DNA of 64,000 nucleotides, taken from the NCBI RefSeq assembly GCF_914767665.1, contig NC_059502.1, forward strand, positions 2,356,001 through 2,420,000. The letters are read 5' to 3'. A model generated the notes under the pieces. The model searched no databases and was not told where the DNA came from. It saw nothing but the letters and a program-made list of their open reading frames with translations. Below, piece after piece: positions 12,715-23,499 of the stretch. Both the position numbers and the translations under genes were made by a program. This DNA comes from Harmonia axyridis. Its lineage: Eukaryota > Arthropoda > Insecta > Coleoptera > Coccinellidae. Positions within the stretch are counted from its first letter, which is position 1. Every line of letters starts with the position of its first letter.

Positions 12715-13379
12715 GTATTCCCATCCGAAATATCAGTTCGAACGCATTAATTACGTTCGACAACGATCACCTGCAATTGTTCAAGTCGGTTTCAACAACT
12801 CATAATACACTACGACGAGCTGGTCCCTCCAAATAATGTGCATGACCTTGAAACCGTGAATAATCGGCTTGGACGTCGACTTGGAAGCGTGACCGGGATA
12901 TCTCCAGGATTTTCTCCAGTCAAAATACGATACAGAAATCCCTTCTGTCTTTGCATTGCAAGCAGCTGTTCACAAGCAAACAAACGCCGTTCAAAATCTC
13001 TCGGCTGCAACTCGTACGGCACCCAATTTCCTTGTTTCTAAATCATTTCCATGACTTTCAGGCGTTTTGAAATGGCTTGTTGCGTCACTCTCATTGATCC
13101 TACTTATTCTTGTTACATTTGTCATGAGTCTTGATCAAGTAATGCCTCCAATTCTGCATCTTCGAAAATCTTCTCTTTTTCACCGTCATGGTAGTCTTCT
13201 ACGTCAAAATCACCGTTCTTGAAACGTTGAAACCACTGTCGATACGTTCTCTTACTAATAGCAGCCTTACTATAGGTATCTGAGAGTATTCGATGAGCCT
13301 CAGCTGCAGATTCCTTCATATTGAAGCAGAAAATCAAAACCTCCCGCAAATGACGAGAATTTGGCTCGTTAGCTGACAT
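12715..13379 (-). pseudogene. Mariner (DD34D-type) transposase pseudogene
   Basis: A minus-strand frame at 13122-13379 encodes the N-terminal helix-turn-helix of a mariner transposase, with motifs HLREVLIFCFNMKESAAEAH and FKNGDFDVED. After frameshifts and stops the protein continues as NWVPYELQPRD and ERRLFACEQLL (13022-12940), then IWRDQLVVVYYELLKP in another frame (about 12840-12780). The expected first catalytic motif TGDEKW reads TGENPGD, so the first Asp is lost. The C-terminal third, including the third Asp, is missing or unrecognisable. A GCAAAGTTGTACACCTAATA sequence at about 13530-13549 may be the 5' terminal repeat. Confidence 0.85.
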
Positions 13380-13549
13380 GTTTAATCGAGAATAACTTCA
13401 TGATGCAGACACAAATCGACTAATATTTCGATGGAGTTATGTTTGGAAATACTTATTGTATGACATCTACGATCTATTTTTTTCGACTACCATTTACCGC
13501 TACAGCCATCTAGTGCAAAATGGTGGAAGCAAAGTTGTACACCTAATAC

Positions 13550-14380
13550 TTTTGTTAGTTTCTCCGAAAAAGTGAACGAGAATGGGGAATCAGACTTTGT
13601 CTTTATCCTCTAATTAGAGAAGTGCTGAAACATTTGCCCACCCTGTACACAACGGACGCTGAATTCTTCATCAGTAAAATTAATTCAATCATTTCAGAAT
13701 ACACTAGGCTGGAAAAAAAAAATACCGACATTGAGCAAAATATTCATCTGGAACAACCACGCAAAAAGAAAAAAACCAAGCGCAGACATTTCATGCCTCC
13801 CACCCCGCTTTGTTGTTGTGAATCGTGCCCAAACGGGCAGACAGGGCAATTCCCCGCCTGCTCTGCAACCAGATGAAAAATTACGGATTGAAAATAAAAC
13901 GAGGAGCATCCCATAAAATCTCAAGATACCCCTTTGCGAGCCCAACCCGGCCTTTGTCGGGGGTTGCAGAGGCAGTATCGTATATCACGTGCATACGCCC
14001 GAATATTTTCCACCCCGGATGAATATATTTGGGGCAGGGAGAGAGGGGTTATAGGGGAGAAAGTGGGGACAAGGACGTCAGGAGGCCCAAGGGACCGGCT
14101 TGAATTGCTGGGGACTTTTTGGGGTTGATCGTCTGTGAAGAAGTTCGATACAGTCATTTGGACAATTTCTGTTGGAGGGTTGATCTATGGGGATGATGAG
14201 ATATCCTTGTGGAATTTGGGATAGATTACAACACTTAATGGATGGCAGGGTTTCCGTGGAAATTTTATGAAGTTATTACATTTTGGAATATTCTAGATGA
14301 GCAAGAATTTTATTTACTGCAGAATGGATCAGAAGATTCAACGTGAAAGTCGTTTATCATCCAGAAGTCAAAAAAAAGTT
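13550..14380. other. Intergenic, GC-richer patch
   Basis: Between about 13790 and 14130 the base composition becomes richer in G and C, and several short frames overlap on both strands, which is typical of stop-poor non-coding DNA. No domain is recognisable. It could be a regulatory region or an unannotated exon. Confidence 0.35.
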
Positions 14381-14399
14381 TCAAGAGATGGAGTGAAAC

Positions 14400-14720
14400 A
14401 GGCATTCTCCATAACACTAACAACATAGATTTAGGAGTCCCTCAAGATTCAATATTGGGCCCTTTAATTTTAATCATTTTCATTAATGACCTGACAGTTG
14501 GTTTGAATGACAACATATCTCCGTTCAAAATTACGCACATGACACAAGCTTCGTAGATAGAAGTTGTGTTAAAAAATCTTCAACTATTTGAACAGAAGAC
14601 TGTTAGTGTATATAATACGAGAACAACTCTATTGAAGTATCCAAAACGCCAACTCTCACACACGGAGAAAGAACCAGAATATACCTGAATGACCTGAATG
14701 TAATAATAATTCACGAGTAT
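14400..14720 (+). pseudogene. Non-LTR retrotransposon reverse transcriptase fragment
   Basis: The frame around 14428-14510 reads LGVPQDSILGPLILIIFIND, matching the conserved GVPQGS-LGP-LF--INDL block of LINE reverse transcriptases. One frame away, about 14530-14560 reads NYAHDTSFV, a decayed form of the YADDT active-site box. Several stops and at least one frameshift show it is dead. No 5' or 3' end of the element can be placed. Confidence 0.75.
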
Positions 14721-14724
14721 TATT

Positions 14725-15912
14725 AATAATAAATATTCAATGGTTTATTGCTTGCCCAAGTCCATGCAATACCTTATGTAAAGTGTTTCGAATAATTCAC
14801 ATTCGACAGATATACTGATAGTTACAATAGATATTTAGTGGACTCATGGCCAGTATCTATATGTATAACCATAAAGACTCGTTAACATGAAATTGTTAGT
14901 TTTCCTTCGACGATAGTCGACTCCACTTATTTGTTTTTAAATTGCTCATCTCCTACACAAAATCAGGATCCTCTTATGCAATGACAACTTCAAACATATT
15001 TATCTCCATAAGAAGCGAGCAATTTGAAGAAACGACTTCACGTATAATGTATCAAGATTCCTTCAACTCGAAAATCCCAAGATCAAAGAGAATCCCTCAA
15101 ACGCTCAATAATTATTATCGATAGGAAACAGAAAAGGGAACCTTCGGAAAAGATTAGTGAACCGAAGAGATGCAGTGCTCTTGGCCATCTTTTTCATCGG
15201 CAAGCTGGAAGCCTCGGGTTCCGTCAAAACAGGAACAAATAGGGGGAAGTCTTGCAGGGAATTGCATTTCGACAAGGCTGTTCTTCCGTCAGATCCTTTG
15301 AAGGAAAACCGGAAAAGTCTGAGTGATAGGAAGAAGTCTGTAATTCGGTTAGCGAATAGGGAGAATTGGTGGAAATAGGTACTCTTGGTAAGTTCGAAAT
15401 GTCTGACTGAAGCATATCGATTAAGTTTACACGTATAAATAAATTTTTGCTTTTAGAGTTTTCATCTGAGATTTTTTTGATGTTTTCACCTGAAAAAAAA
15501 AATCAAACTGACTGGCTTGAGTCGAAGGATTCTACCTGCAACGCATATTTAAAAACGAATTCTTTGTGTACTCATGTTCATAGAAATGACCTTGAAATAA
15601 TAGAAGTAAACATATTTATCGTTCGTACTTCTCATGCATAGACATCCTGTATATGCAGCTTATACTTACACTATTTACAGCGCCTATCATCCACGCAACT
15701 AACATTACACTCTGACGTATATTTAGAGGAATACCTACCGCATAAATGGATAGAACATAATATCCTCACCTCATTAGGTAAGTTTTATGAATCAAATAAC
15801 TCAATGGAAATTAGAAGATATGTTTTTGAATAATTGTCATCAGTGAAACTATTGTAAGCATTTACAAATGTAACTGAAACTTTGCACAACAATTCTGAGA
15901 GTGTTAGTCTTG
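14725..15912. other. Intergenic, no gene seen
   Basis: Short frames only (73 codons or fewer). No domain, RNA gene or clear repeat was recognised. Confidence 0.4.
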
Positions 15913-15914
15913 TA

Positions 15915-16744
15915 AAGGGTGTTTTTTTCAGAGCTATAGAACTTTAAATTGCAATAAAACAACGATGGACTATTCGATTGACATGAATTTTATTTATCCG
16001 CAAGATAATCTTGTGGCATTACATTTTAAATATGATTTCTGGCATATGACCGCCACGGCTGGCTCGGATGTAGTCCAATCTGGACGTCCAATTTTCTATG
16101 ACTTTTTCCAACATTTGTGGCCGTATATCGGCAATAACATGGCGAATGTTGTCTTCCAAATGGTCAAGGGTTTGTGGCTTATCCGCATAGCCCTACAGAA
16201 AGTAGTCTAGCGGTATTAAATAACAAGATCTTGGTGGCCAATTCACAGGTCCAAAACGTGAAATTAGGCGGTCATCAAACGTGTCTTTCAATAAATCGAT
16301 TGTGGCACGAGCTGAGTGACATGTTGCGCCGTCTTGTTGGAACCACAGCTCCTGGACATCATCGTTTTTGAAGAAGTACGGACCAATGATTCCACCAGCC
16401 CATAAAGCGACCCAAACAGTCAGTTTTTCTGGATGTAACGGCGTTTCGACATACACTTGAGGATTAGCTTCACTCCAAATGTGGCAGTTTTGTTCGTTGA
16501 CGTAGCCATTCAACCAGAAGTGCGCTTCATCGCTAATGGACGTAGTGCGCAATACTTATTCCGCACAGAACCATTATTTTCGAAATAAAATTGCATTATT
16601 TGCAAGCGTTGTTCAGGAGTGAGTCCATTCATGATGAATTGCCAAACCAAACTGAGAATAAATCACTTGACAGCTGTTAAATCGGTCGCGATCTTGAATA
16701 GTAATGCCAACTTAAAGTTATATACCTCGAAAAAAAATTCCCGT
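15915..16744 (-). mobile_element. D,D41D mariner-like element, copy 4 (deletion lineage II)
   Basis: TA flanks both ends (TA|AAGGGTG and CCCGT|TA). It belongs to deletion lineage II, whose junction reads CGCTAATGGACGTAG on this strand (CGTCCATTAGCG in the coding sense). A second deletion removes the stretch between the GGIIGPYFFKNDD motif and VQELWFQQDG. A minus-strand frame (16193-16552) contains FQQDGATCHSA and CYLIPLDYFL. Confidence 0.92.
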
Positions 16745-16746
16745 TA

Positions 16747-17396
16747 TAAGTTGGTCTACAAGCTTTCTTTTGTATCAGTCGAAATGTAACTTGAAGATTC
16801 CTTAATAAATTTCTATTCCCCAAAGTAGAAGCAACCAACTCGTTTATCTCCTCTCAAATATAGGCTTGTTTGCCTCATTCAAAAGCCACATGCATAATCT
16901 CCAAGGTGCAACAACGGTAATTAAGCCAATACAATATCGACATTATCCACGAATCCCAGTATCCTGCCATGCAGAAAGAAACAATCTAGAAGTCCAATAG
17001 GGGCTTACTCGAAATTGGGTTTATCTTCCAGCTCAGCCGACTCATCGGTATGTTTGTACGGGATATAGATAATGTTTCAGAGTTCGAGAGTCCTGAGGGA
17101 AATTTGCGGTTCATTTGGCAAGTAATTATCAGGTTCTATTCCTTAGCACGAACGATCGTCTCTTTTGAATAATGACTTTTCCATGCAATTAGATCGATAA
17201 GATTCTCAATTTTCTCGGATGATTATGAAAAGCCCATAACGGATGCTGGTATATCTTGTTATGGGATTAGAAGGCTATGAATGAAGACTTTTATGGGTCT
17301 GGAACATAATAGCATCTCCAGGCAATCGCAGAATGCTCAGAAGAGGTAGACTGTATTGCAAAAGGTTATCCATTTCGTGAATAATTTTATATTTTT
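16747..17396. other. Intergenic, no gene seen
   Basis: Nothing recognisable on either strand. Confidence 0.4.
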
Positions 17397-17503
17397 CAAC
17401 GAGCGGTAATGTAGGTCATAACTCACGCAGATGAAGTTTGCAGCACGAGCCGCAGGCGAGTGCTGTAATTCATCAAGTGAGTTATGACTATTACCACAAG
17501 TTC
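17397..17503. repeat. Hairpin MITE-like inverted repeat
   Basis: Outer arms AACGAGCGGTAATG / ATTACCACAAGTT and inner arms GTCATAACTCAC / GTGAGTTATGAC are complementary. The centre, GCACGAGCC-GCAG-GCGAGTGC, matches the core of the hairpin at 107-236. A related AGTTATAGTCGTGAG / ATAACTCACG pair lies at about 17704-17740. It is non-coding. Confidence 0.7.
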
Positions 17504-17859
17504 AATACAATACTTTATCTACGACTATAAAAATGAATACTAAAATTCAAGATAGAGAAAGAACTTTATTGAACACCTTGATATTTACCAATAAACGTCA
17601 AAATTGTCAAAGTGACCTTCCTCCCCTCAATAACAATAATGGAATGTTCCCTTTCCGCCAACCGAATAGAAGCATAGAGCCATCTTTTCCGATTAATTTT
17701 AGTAAGTTATAGTCGTGAGGTATTATAACTCACGTTGTTTGTTAAAAGATACCATTAACTGCTCAAAAGTAGTTGAATAATGAAGATATAATTCAATAGG
17801 AGTAGATAAACACATTTTCATTTACAATATCGATCAAATTTTTATTTCAATATGATGTG

Positions 17860-18060
17860 AGGTTACTTGCCGGTACATTTCAGGTAATATCTCACCAACA
17901 ACTCGATGGATGTTGGTTTTCTGATCTTCAATAGTCTGAGGGTTATCAGCATAAACAAGATCCTTCGCATGATCACAAAAAACATCCAAAAGCGATAAAT
18001 TACAACATCTTGGTGGATGAAACGACCAACATCTCCCTTATGATCACTCAATTCACGTCA
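17860..18060 (-). pseudogene. Decayed transposase C-terminal fragment related to the D,D41D family
   Basis: Read on the minus strand across two or three frames, the region gives CCNLSLLDVF, DLVYADNPQTIEDQ, NIHRVVGEILPEM and the tail ..VTSH. This lines up with the SCDLTPLDYF / SLVYADKPQTLDHLEDN / IRRVIADIRPQM part of the abundant family. Differences are many, so this is a separate and older family or a very old copy. No terminal repeats were found. Confidence 0.55.
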
Positions 18061-18904
18061 CCCATCACTGTCAACAAGTTTTTCACAACAAAACTACCCA
18101 TAAACAAAAAAATAGTCGATATACTCCATAAAATTGCGAAACTTATACTGAAATTATATCGACCTATTTTGTTATAATTGAGATCCTAAGATGATCATCC
18201 TTCCACTAGGAAGGAAACTTTATAGAAGTCTGATTTCATAGCAAATGTTGACATCAAATACTTTCTGTCAACAAATATTCCTTCTGTTCTATTAATATTG
18301 AATAAATAGAGCATATTTCATACTACCTCAACACACTACGTTTCTAACACAGCAATATCCTGGTTCTAAAAACTCTAAAAGCCTGCAACCAACCATCCGT
18401 TCAACTAAAACTGCTCAGAATCCTTCCGTAACATAAACGTCAGTACTAAATCTCTACAAAATCAACTGAAACTGCATATAAATTTCATTCAGCGTCAGTA
18501 ATGGCACCCATAAGGCTCTTATTGCTCACAATCAAGAAAGGATGTCGCCATTATTCGAAATGTTTGCGAGTGTAACCATCTACCACCATTCTTGTTCTTC
18601 AAGAGTTAACGTTGTTCATTTGTCCACGAACCTGGGTTTTGAACGTTTCAATTACTGATGCTGCATGCTACTTGTCTTAACTATCTGTGTCTCCCATTAC
18701 ACTGGGAAACTTGCTAGGTGCGGTTTAGAGATCGTAATTTCGTTGAATGTTGAAGACATGAAAAGGAGATTTTATTCCTCCTAAATCGTATGAAGTATAG
18801 AATTTCCCTTCATATGAAAGGCCTGAATTGAATTCCGATAAGAACTTATGAGTTTCAAACTTCAATCAATGAATTGTTTAGTCGACCAAAATTTTGGGTA
18901 CTAC
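18061..18904. other. Intergenic, no gene seen
   Basis: No homology or structure recognised. Confidence 0.4.
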
Positions 18905-18906
18905 TA

Positions 18907-19732
18907 ACGGGTGTTTTTTTTCGAGGTATATAACTTTAAATTGGCATTACTGTTCCAGATGGAAACCGATTTAACATCTGTCAAGTGATTTATTCTCAGT
19001 TTGGTTTGGCAATTCATCATGACTCACGCCTAAACAACGATTGCAAATAGTGCAATTTCATTTCGAAAATAATGGTTCTGTGCGAAATACGTATCGCACA
19101 CTACGTCCATGTTATTTTGTTTAGCGATGAAGCGCACTTCTGGTTGAATGGCTACGTCAACAAACAAAACTGCCGCATTTGGAGTGAAGCTAATCCTCAA
19201 GTGTTTGTCGAAACACCGTTATATCCAGAAAAATTGACTGTTTGGTGCACTTTATGGGCTGGTGGAATCATTGGTCAGTACTTCTTCAAAAACGATTGGC
19301 CGGAATGTTACAGTCAATGGCGATCGGTATAGAGCCATGATTACTAACTTTTTCATTCCTAAATTGAACAACCATGATGTCCAGGAGTTGTGGTTCCAAC
19401 AAGACGGCGCAACATGTAACACAGCTCGCGCCACAATCGATTTATTGAAAGACACGTTTGGTGACCGCCTAATTTCACGTTTTGGACCTGTGAATTGGCC
19501 TCCAAGATCTTGTGATTCAACACTGCTAGACTACTTTCTGTGGGGCTATGTGAAGTCATTGGTCTAGATTGGACTACATCCGAGCCAGCCGTGGCGGTCA
19601 TATGCCAGAAATCATATTTAAAATGTAATGCCACAAGATTATCTTGCGGATAAATAAAATTTATGTCAATCGAATAATCCATCGTTGTTTTATTGCAATT
19701 CAAAGTTCTATAGCTCTAAAAAAAAACACACT
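18907..19732 (+). mobile_element. D,D41D mariner-like element, copy 5 (deletion lineage I)
   Basis: The left end is TA|ACGGGTGTTTTTTTTCGAGG; the right end has decayed to AACACACTTCA without TA. It shares the lineage I junction (TTATTTTGTTTAGCGATGAA). The first motif DEAHFWL, the second FQQDGATCNTA and the third Asp (STLLDYFLWG) can all be read, but frames break within the GQNVTVNG region. A deletion after the KSLV motif removes part of the C terminus. Confidence 0.92.
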
Positions 19733-19734
19733 TC

Positions 19735-21005
19735 AGATACTCTCTTAACAAATTCATTATGAAAACATGACCAAATATAATCAAAGTGAAATAAGGAACC
19801 ATCAGTTTTTCCTAAATTGCTCAGCCATCGAATTGAAGCGTTTCATGAATAAAATATCCTTAAAAATTATTTTGTCCTCTTCGTTGGATTTCAAATGAAG
19901 TAAATTTTCAGGTATTCCAAGTGGAAAGTTGCAAATTACGGAGTTTTGGGAAATTGCCAAATTGTTGAATATATAATAAGAATTAAGCTGGTGAACCGCA
20001 GTTCAGGGTTTGAACTGAGGACTGGGATATCTGAAACGACTTCCATGTGGATGAAAAATTGAGTAAGGAACTTGATTACATCCAGAAAATTGGTGTAGCT
20101 TATTTTCGAGATGAGATTCACATATTTCGAACGATGTGGAGGTGTTGAAACGAGGATTTAATCCATTCAGAAAGGGATTATTTCAGAAAATCGTCTGATT
20201 ACAAATTTCATAGAATCTCTCCAATCATTGTATTGTTCAGAAATGGAATTGATGGATAATTTACCATCTTGAGAGGTGACAATGACTCTCATGATTGAAT
20301 TGTAACTTGATAGTACTGAAGAATCTTATATGGTACTACTTTGTCTCATTTGTCGTGAAAAACTCTTCCGAACTTGATTGTGCTGAAGAGTACTACATTG
20401 TACTAATTGATGCAACATTCTTAAGAGGTAAAATTGAGACTTGAAAAATATCGTCAGAAAACGTAAGCTGACAATATATCAGCGGAATTCATCCCTTGAA
20501 CATATTCACTTGCTCTCTGATAAAATATTGTTGCTTGTTCCATGGAACAAGCTTGGTAGAAACCCAGAAGTGAAGTCATGATGAATTTAATGACCCAAAT
20601 CCACCCAAAATCGTGGAAGCGTAACAGGATGTCATCGATTAACACTCCGACCGTCAAAAGCTACCCCAGACCTCTCTGAAACCCATCAGCCCAGCACGAG
20701 GCTGCTGAACCGAAGTTGCGTATCTAATCATGCCTCATCTGGCCCCGTTTCTGCCAATCGGCCATCAATCTCTTTCACGCCATTTGCCTTATGCGTAAAC
20801 GTAGTGATCGAAACCACCAAACTTCCAGGGGTTGAAATAATAGTTGGAGATACTTTGTAACTGATTTTGGAATATGGAGTTGGTCAATTTAACTGAGAAA
20901 ATTTGTGAGATCAAATGCTTGAAGTGAGTATGTAAAGATACCAGAAATGTATGTGAAAATAAAACTATTATTCTTAGAGAAATCAACTTTGTACCTTCTA
21001 TACTC
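19735..21005. other. Intergenic, no gene seen
   Basis: No protein, RNA or repeat feature recognised. A GC-richer segment lies at about 20640-20790. Confidence 0.4.
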
Positions 21006-21007
21006 TA

Positions 21008-21774
21008 AAGGGTGTTTGTCTTAGAGGTATAGAACTTTAAATTGCAATTAAACAACGATGGATTATTCGATTGAGATGAATTTTATTTATCCGCAAGATA
21101 ATCTTGTGGCATTACATTCTAAATTTCTGGCATATGACCGCCACGGCTGGCTCGGACATCCCATTTTCGATGACTTTTTCCAACATTTGTGGCCGTATAT
21201 CGGCAATAACACGGCGAATGTTGTCTTCCAAATGGTCAAGGGTTTGTGGTTTATCCGCATAGACCAATGACTTTACATAGTCCCACAGAAAGAAGTCTAG
21301 CGGTGTTAAATCATAAGATCTTGGAGGCCAATTCACAAGTCCGAAACGTGAAATTAGGCACCAAACGAGTCTTTCAATAAATCGATTGTGGCACGAGCTG
21401 TGTGACATGTTGCGCCGTCTTGTTGGAACCACAGCTCCTGGACATCATGGTTGTTCAATTCAGGAATGAAAAAGTTAGTAATCATGGCTCTATACCGATC
21501 ACCATTGACTATAACGTTCTGGCCATCATCGTTTTTGAAGAAGTACGGACCAATAATTCCACCAGCCCATAAAGCTTACCAAACAGTCAGTTTTTCTGAC
21601 TGAGCTTCCTCCAAATGCGGCAGTTTTGTTTGTTGACGTAGCCATTTAACCAGTAGTGCACTTCTTCGCTAATGGACGTAGTGCGCGATACGTATTCCGC
21701 ACAAAACCATTATTTTCGAAATAAAATTGCACTATTTGCAAGCGTTGTTCAGGCGTGAGTTTATTTATGATCTT
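21008..21774 (-). mobile_element. D,D41D mariner-like element, copy 6 (lineage II, 5' end lost)
   Basis: The left end is TA|AAGGGTGTTTGTC. Similarity stops near the family start codon (GAGTTTATTTATGAT), so the transposase 5' end and its terminal repeat are missing. It has the lineage II junction (CGCTAATGGACG) and several extra small deletions. The C-terminal frame (21112-21432) is shortened within IENWTSRLDY. Confidence 0.9.
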
Positions 21775-21776
21775 CA

Positions 21777-22880
21777 GAACTATCAATTCATAATTGAATT
21801 ATGAAATATATTGATATCAACGCCACAGTACGTGGTATCCAGCTTTGTTTCATTGTGTTTACGTGAGTACAGGGAGACCAAAAAATCATCAAACGATTGA
21901 AACTGTTTTTGTTATTATTTTTCCCTCAACTAATGCTAAGTTTGCGGTCATCTCCAATCTACCATCCCACACGCTTCACATTATCATATCAAACTCAGAA
22001 ACTTCCAAATTCAACCTTGAACGCTCAAAGGTCAAACATAACCCCTTCAAACCCAAACCACCGAACATTCTTCACTCGCCCTAATCCCAAACTAACGTCA
22101 ACCATCAGTCTCTTCCATGCCATTCCGGCGCTGGTAATCGCAGCAATCGAAACCCCTCAAACTTCCTCGGCCATCCTCCAAACTTATAATTGTCAACATC
22201 ATTTGTAGCGCTAACAACCGCGGGCGAACTTTCATTTGTTTACCATGCTAAATTGAGACTGTCTAATGGAGATACCGACGGCTGGAGAGACGCCTCGGGA
22301 TAATAGCCGACGCCCCGTTGCCTTCGGACTCAAGAAACGGCCTCCCAGCCGGCCTGAAACTGATACGGAATGTCGCTCCCCAAATAATTCCTCGATCAAT
22401 TATCGTTGCTTCATCGTTTCGGTCCCATTAAAGTCGGAAGTTGAAATCGGATCACTAGGGGGCGCTAGGTCGACAAGGAATGGAAGGGGAAATGGCAGAG
22501 AGGAGGGGTGAAATTTCGGATTGATGTAGTATAAAGCCTGATTTATATTTGGTATAATTAGTTGAATAGTTCAGTGTCAGAGTGCTTAATGTGTCCCTAT
22601 TAGAATAATACAAACAGGTTGTGCTAGAGAGAGGAGAGTTCTACAGATAGTGCTGGAGAGAGCAAAGTGCTATAGTTCCACCCCTCCTTTTACAATCTTA
22701 CTGTACTATACTGGTTTTTTTGTTGACTATACCATTGTCCACAAAGACTATGGTTTAAGCATAGGATAGTGTGTCTTTCTAGCTGCCTGTGTGCTTTAGC
22801 TTTCGAAGTATCTCTCCGAATTACTAGCAAATGTAAATACAGTTCTTCTTCTTCCACGTCTTGTAGGCCTTAGGCCAGTA
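21777..22880. other. Intergenic with GC-rich patch
   Basis: Overlapping frames at 21845-22208 and 22266-22511 show no domains. From about 22260 to 22510 the sequence is GC-rich and contains the CTCF-like motif listed next. From about 22560 it becomes AT-rich; this may include the 5' flank of the LINE fragment that follows. Confidence 0.4.
22452..22468 (+). promoter_or_regulatory. Possible CTCF-type insulator motif
   Basis: TCACTAGGGGGCGCTAG closely resembles the animal CTCF core (CASYAGRKGGCRC). It lies in a GC-rich patch with no transposon similarity. A weaker match lies near 612. This is inference from motif similarity alone. Confidence 0.35.
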
Positions 22881-22883
22881 TAT

Positions 22884-23495
22884 GTTTAACTAAGGGTACC
22901 AGGACACTGTGGTGTTGAAGGAAACGAGAAAGCCGATGAACTTGCAAGAAGTGTATCAAGGTTAACACCTGTTGGTCCTGAGCCTTTCTGCGAACTAGGA
23001 AACGACCAATATGAGGCAGCGGTCCAGCAATGGGATTTAAATAACAGGATGACCTACTGGACGAACACTCCTGGATTTACTCAGGCCAAGAAATTCATGA
23101 TGATTTCACCTACCTAGCCAGAAAACTCTTGAATCTGTTACAAGCTAAGCTTCGGGTGATGGTGGGACTGCTGACAGGGCACAGACATCATTTATACCGT
23201 ATGGAAAAGTCAGCAGATTGGATTTGCAGGCTCTGTGGACCAGAAGCAGAAACAGCTGAACACCTGGTATGCAAGTGTCCAGAGCTGACTGGCCTAAGAA
23301 CCATTCATATGGCGAAGCCAGTGCTGGATACCCGAGAGGTAACGGCCAAGGCCCCTAAGAAGGTTGTCAGTTTTATCAAAGCCCTTGACGATCTCTTTGG
23401 GTTTCCTTGAATGAGTAGGGTAGAGAACAAAAGATCTACGTAGTTCTCGGAAGGCTTACTGAGCCACAACGACCCCAGTTCAAATAATAATAATA
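22884..23495 (+). pseudogene. Non-LTR retrotransposon 3' end (RNase H and zinc-knuckle region)
   Basis: From 22893 the frame reads LRVPGHCGVEGNEKADELAR, the C-terminal part of a LINE-encoded RNase H domain. After a stop near 23116 a frame at 23129-23410 continues with LLTGHRHHLYRM, CRLCGPEAETAEHLVCKCPE and a final LFGFP, the zinc-binding tail typical of Jockey/I-type elements. The 5' part with the reverse transcriptase is absent. About 80 bp after the stop codon, at about 23485-23500, lies an (AAT)n run, consistent with the (TAA)n tail of I-type elements. Confidence 0.85.
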
Positions 23496-23499
23496 ATAG

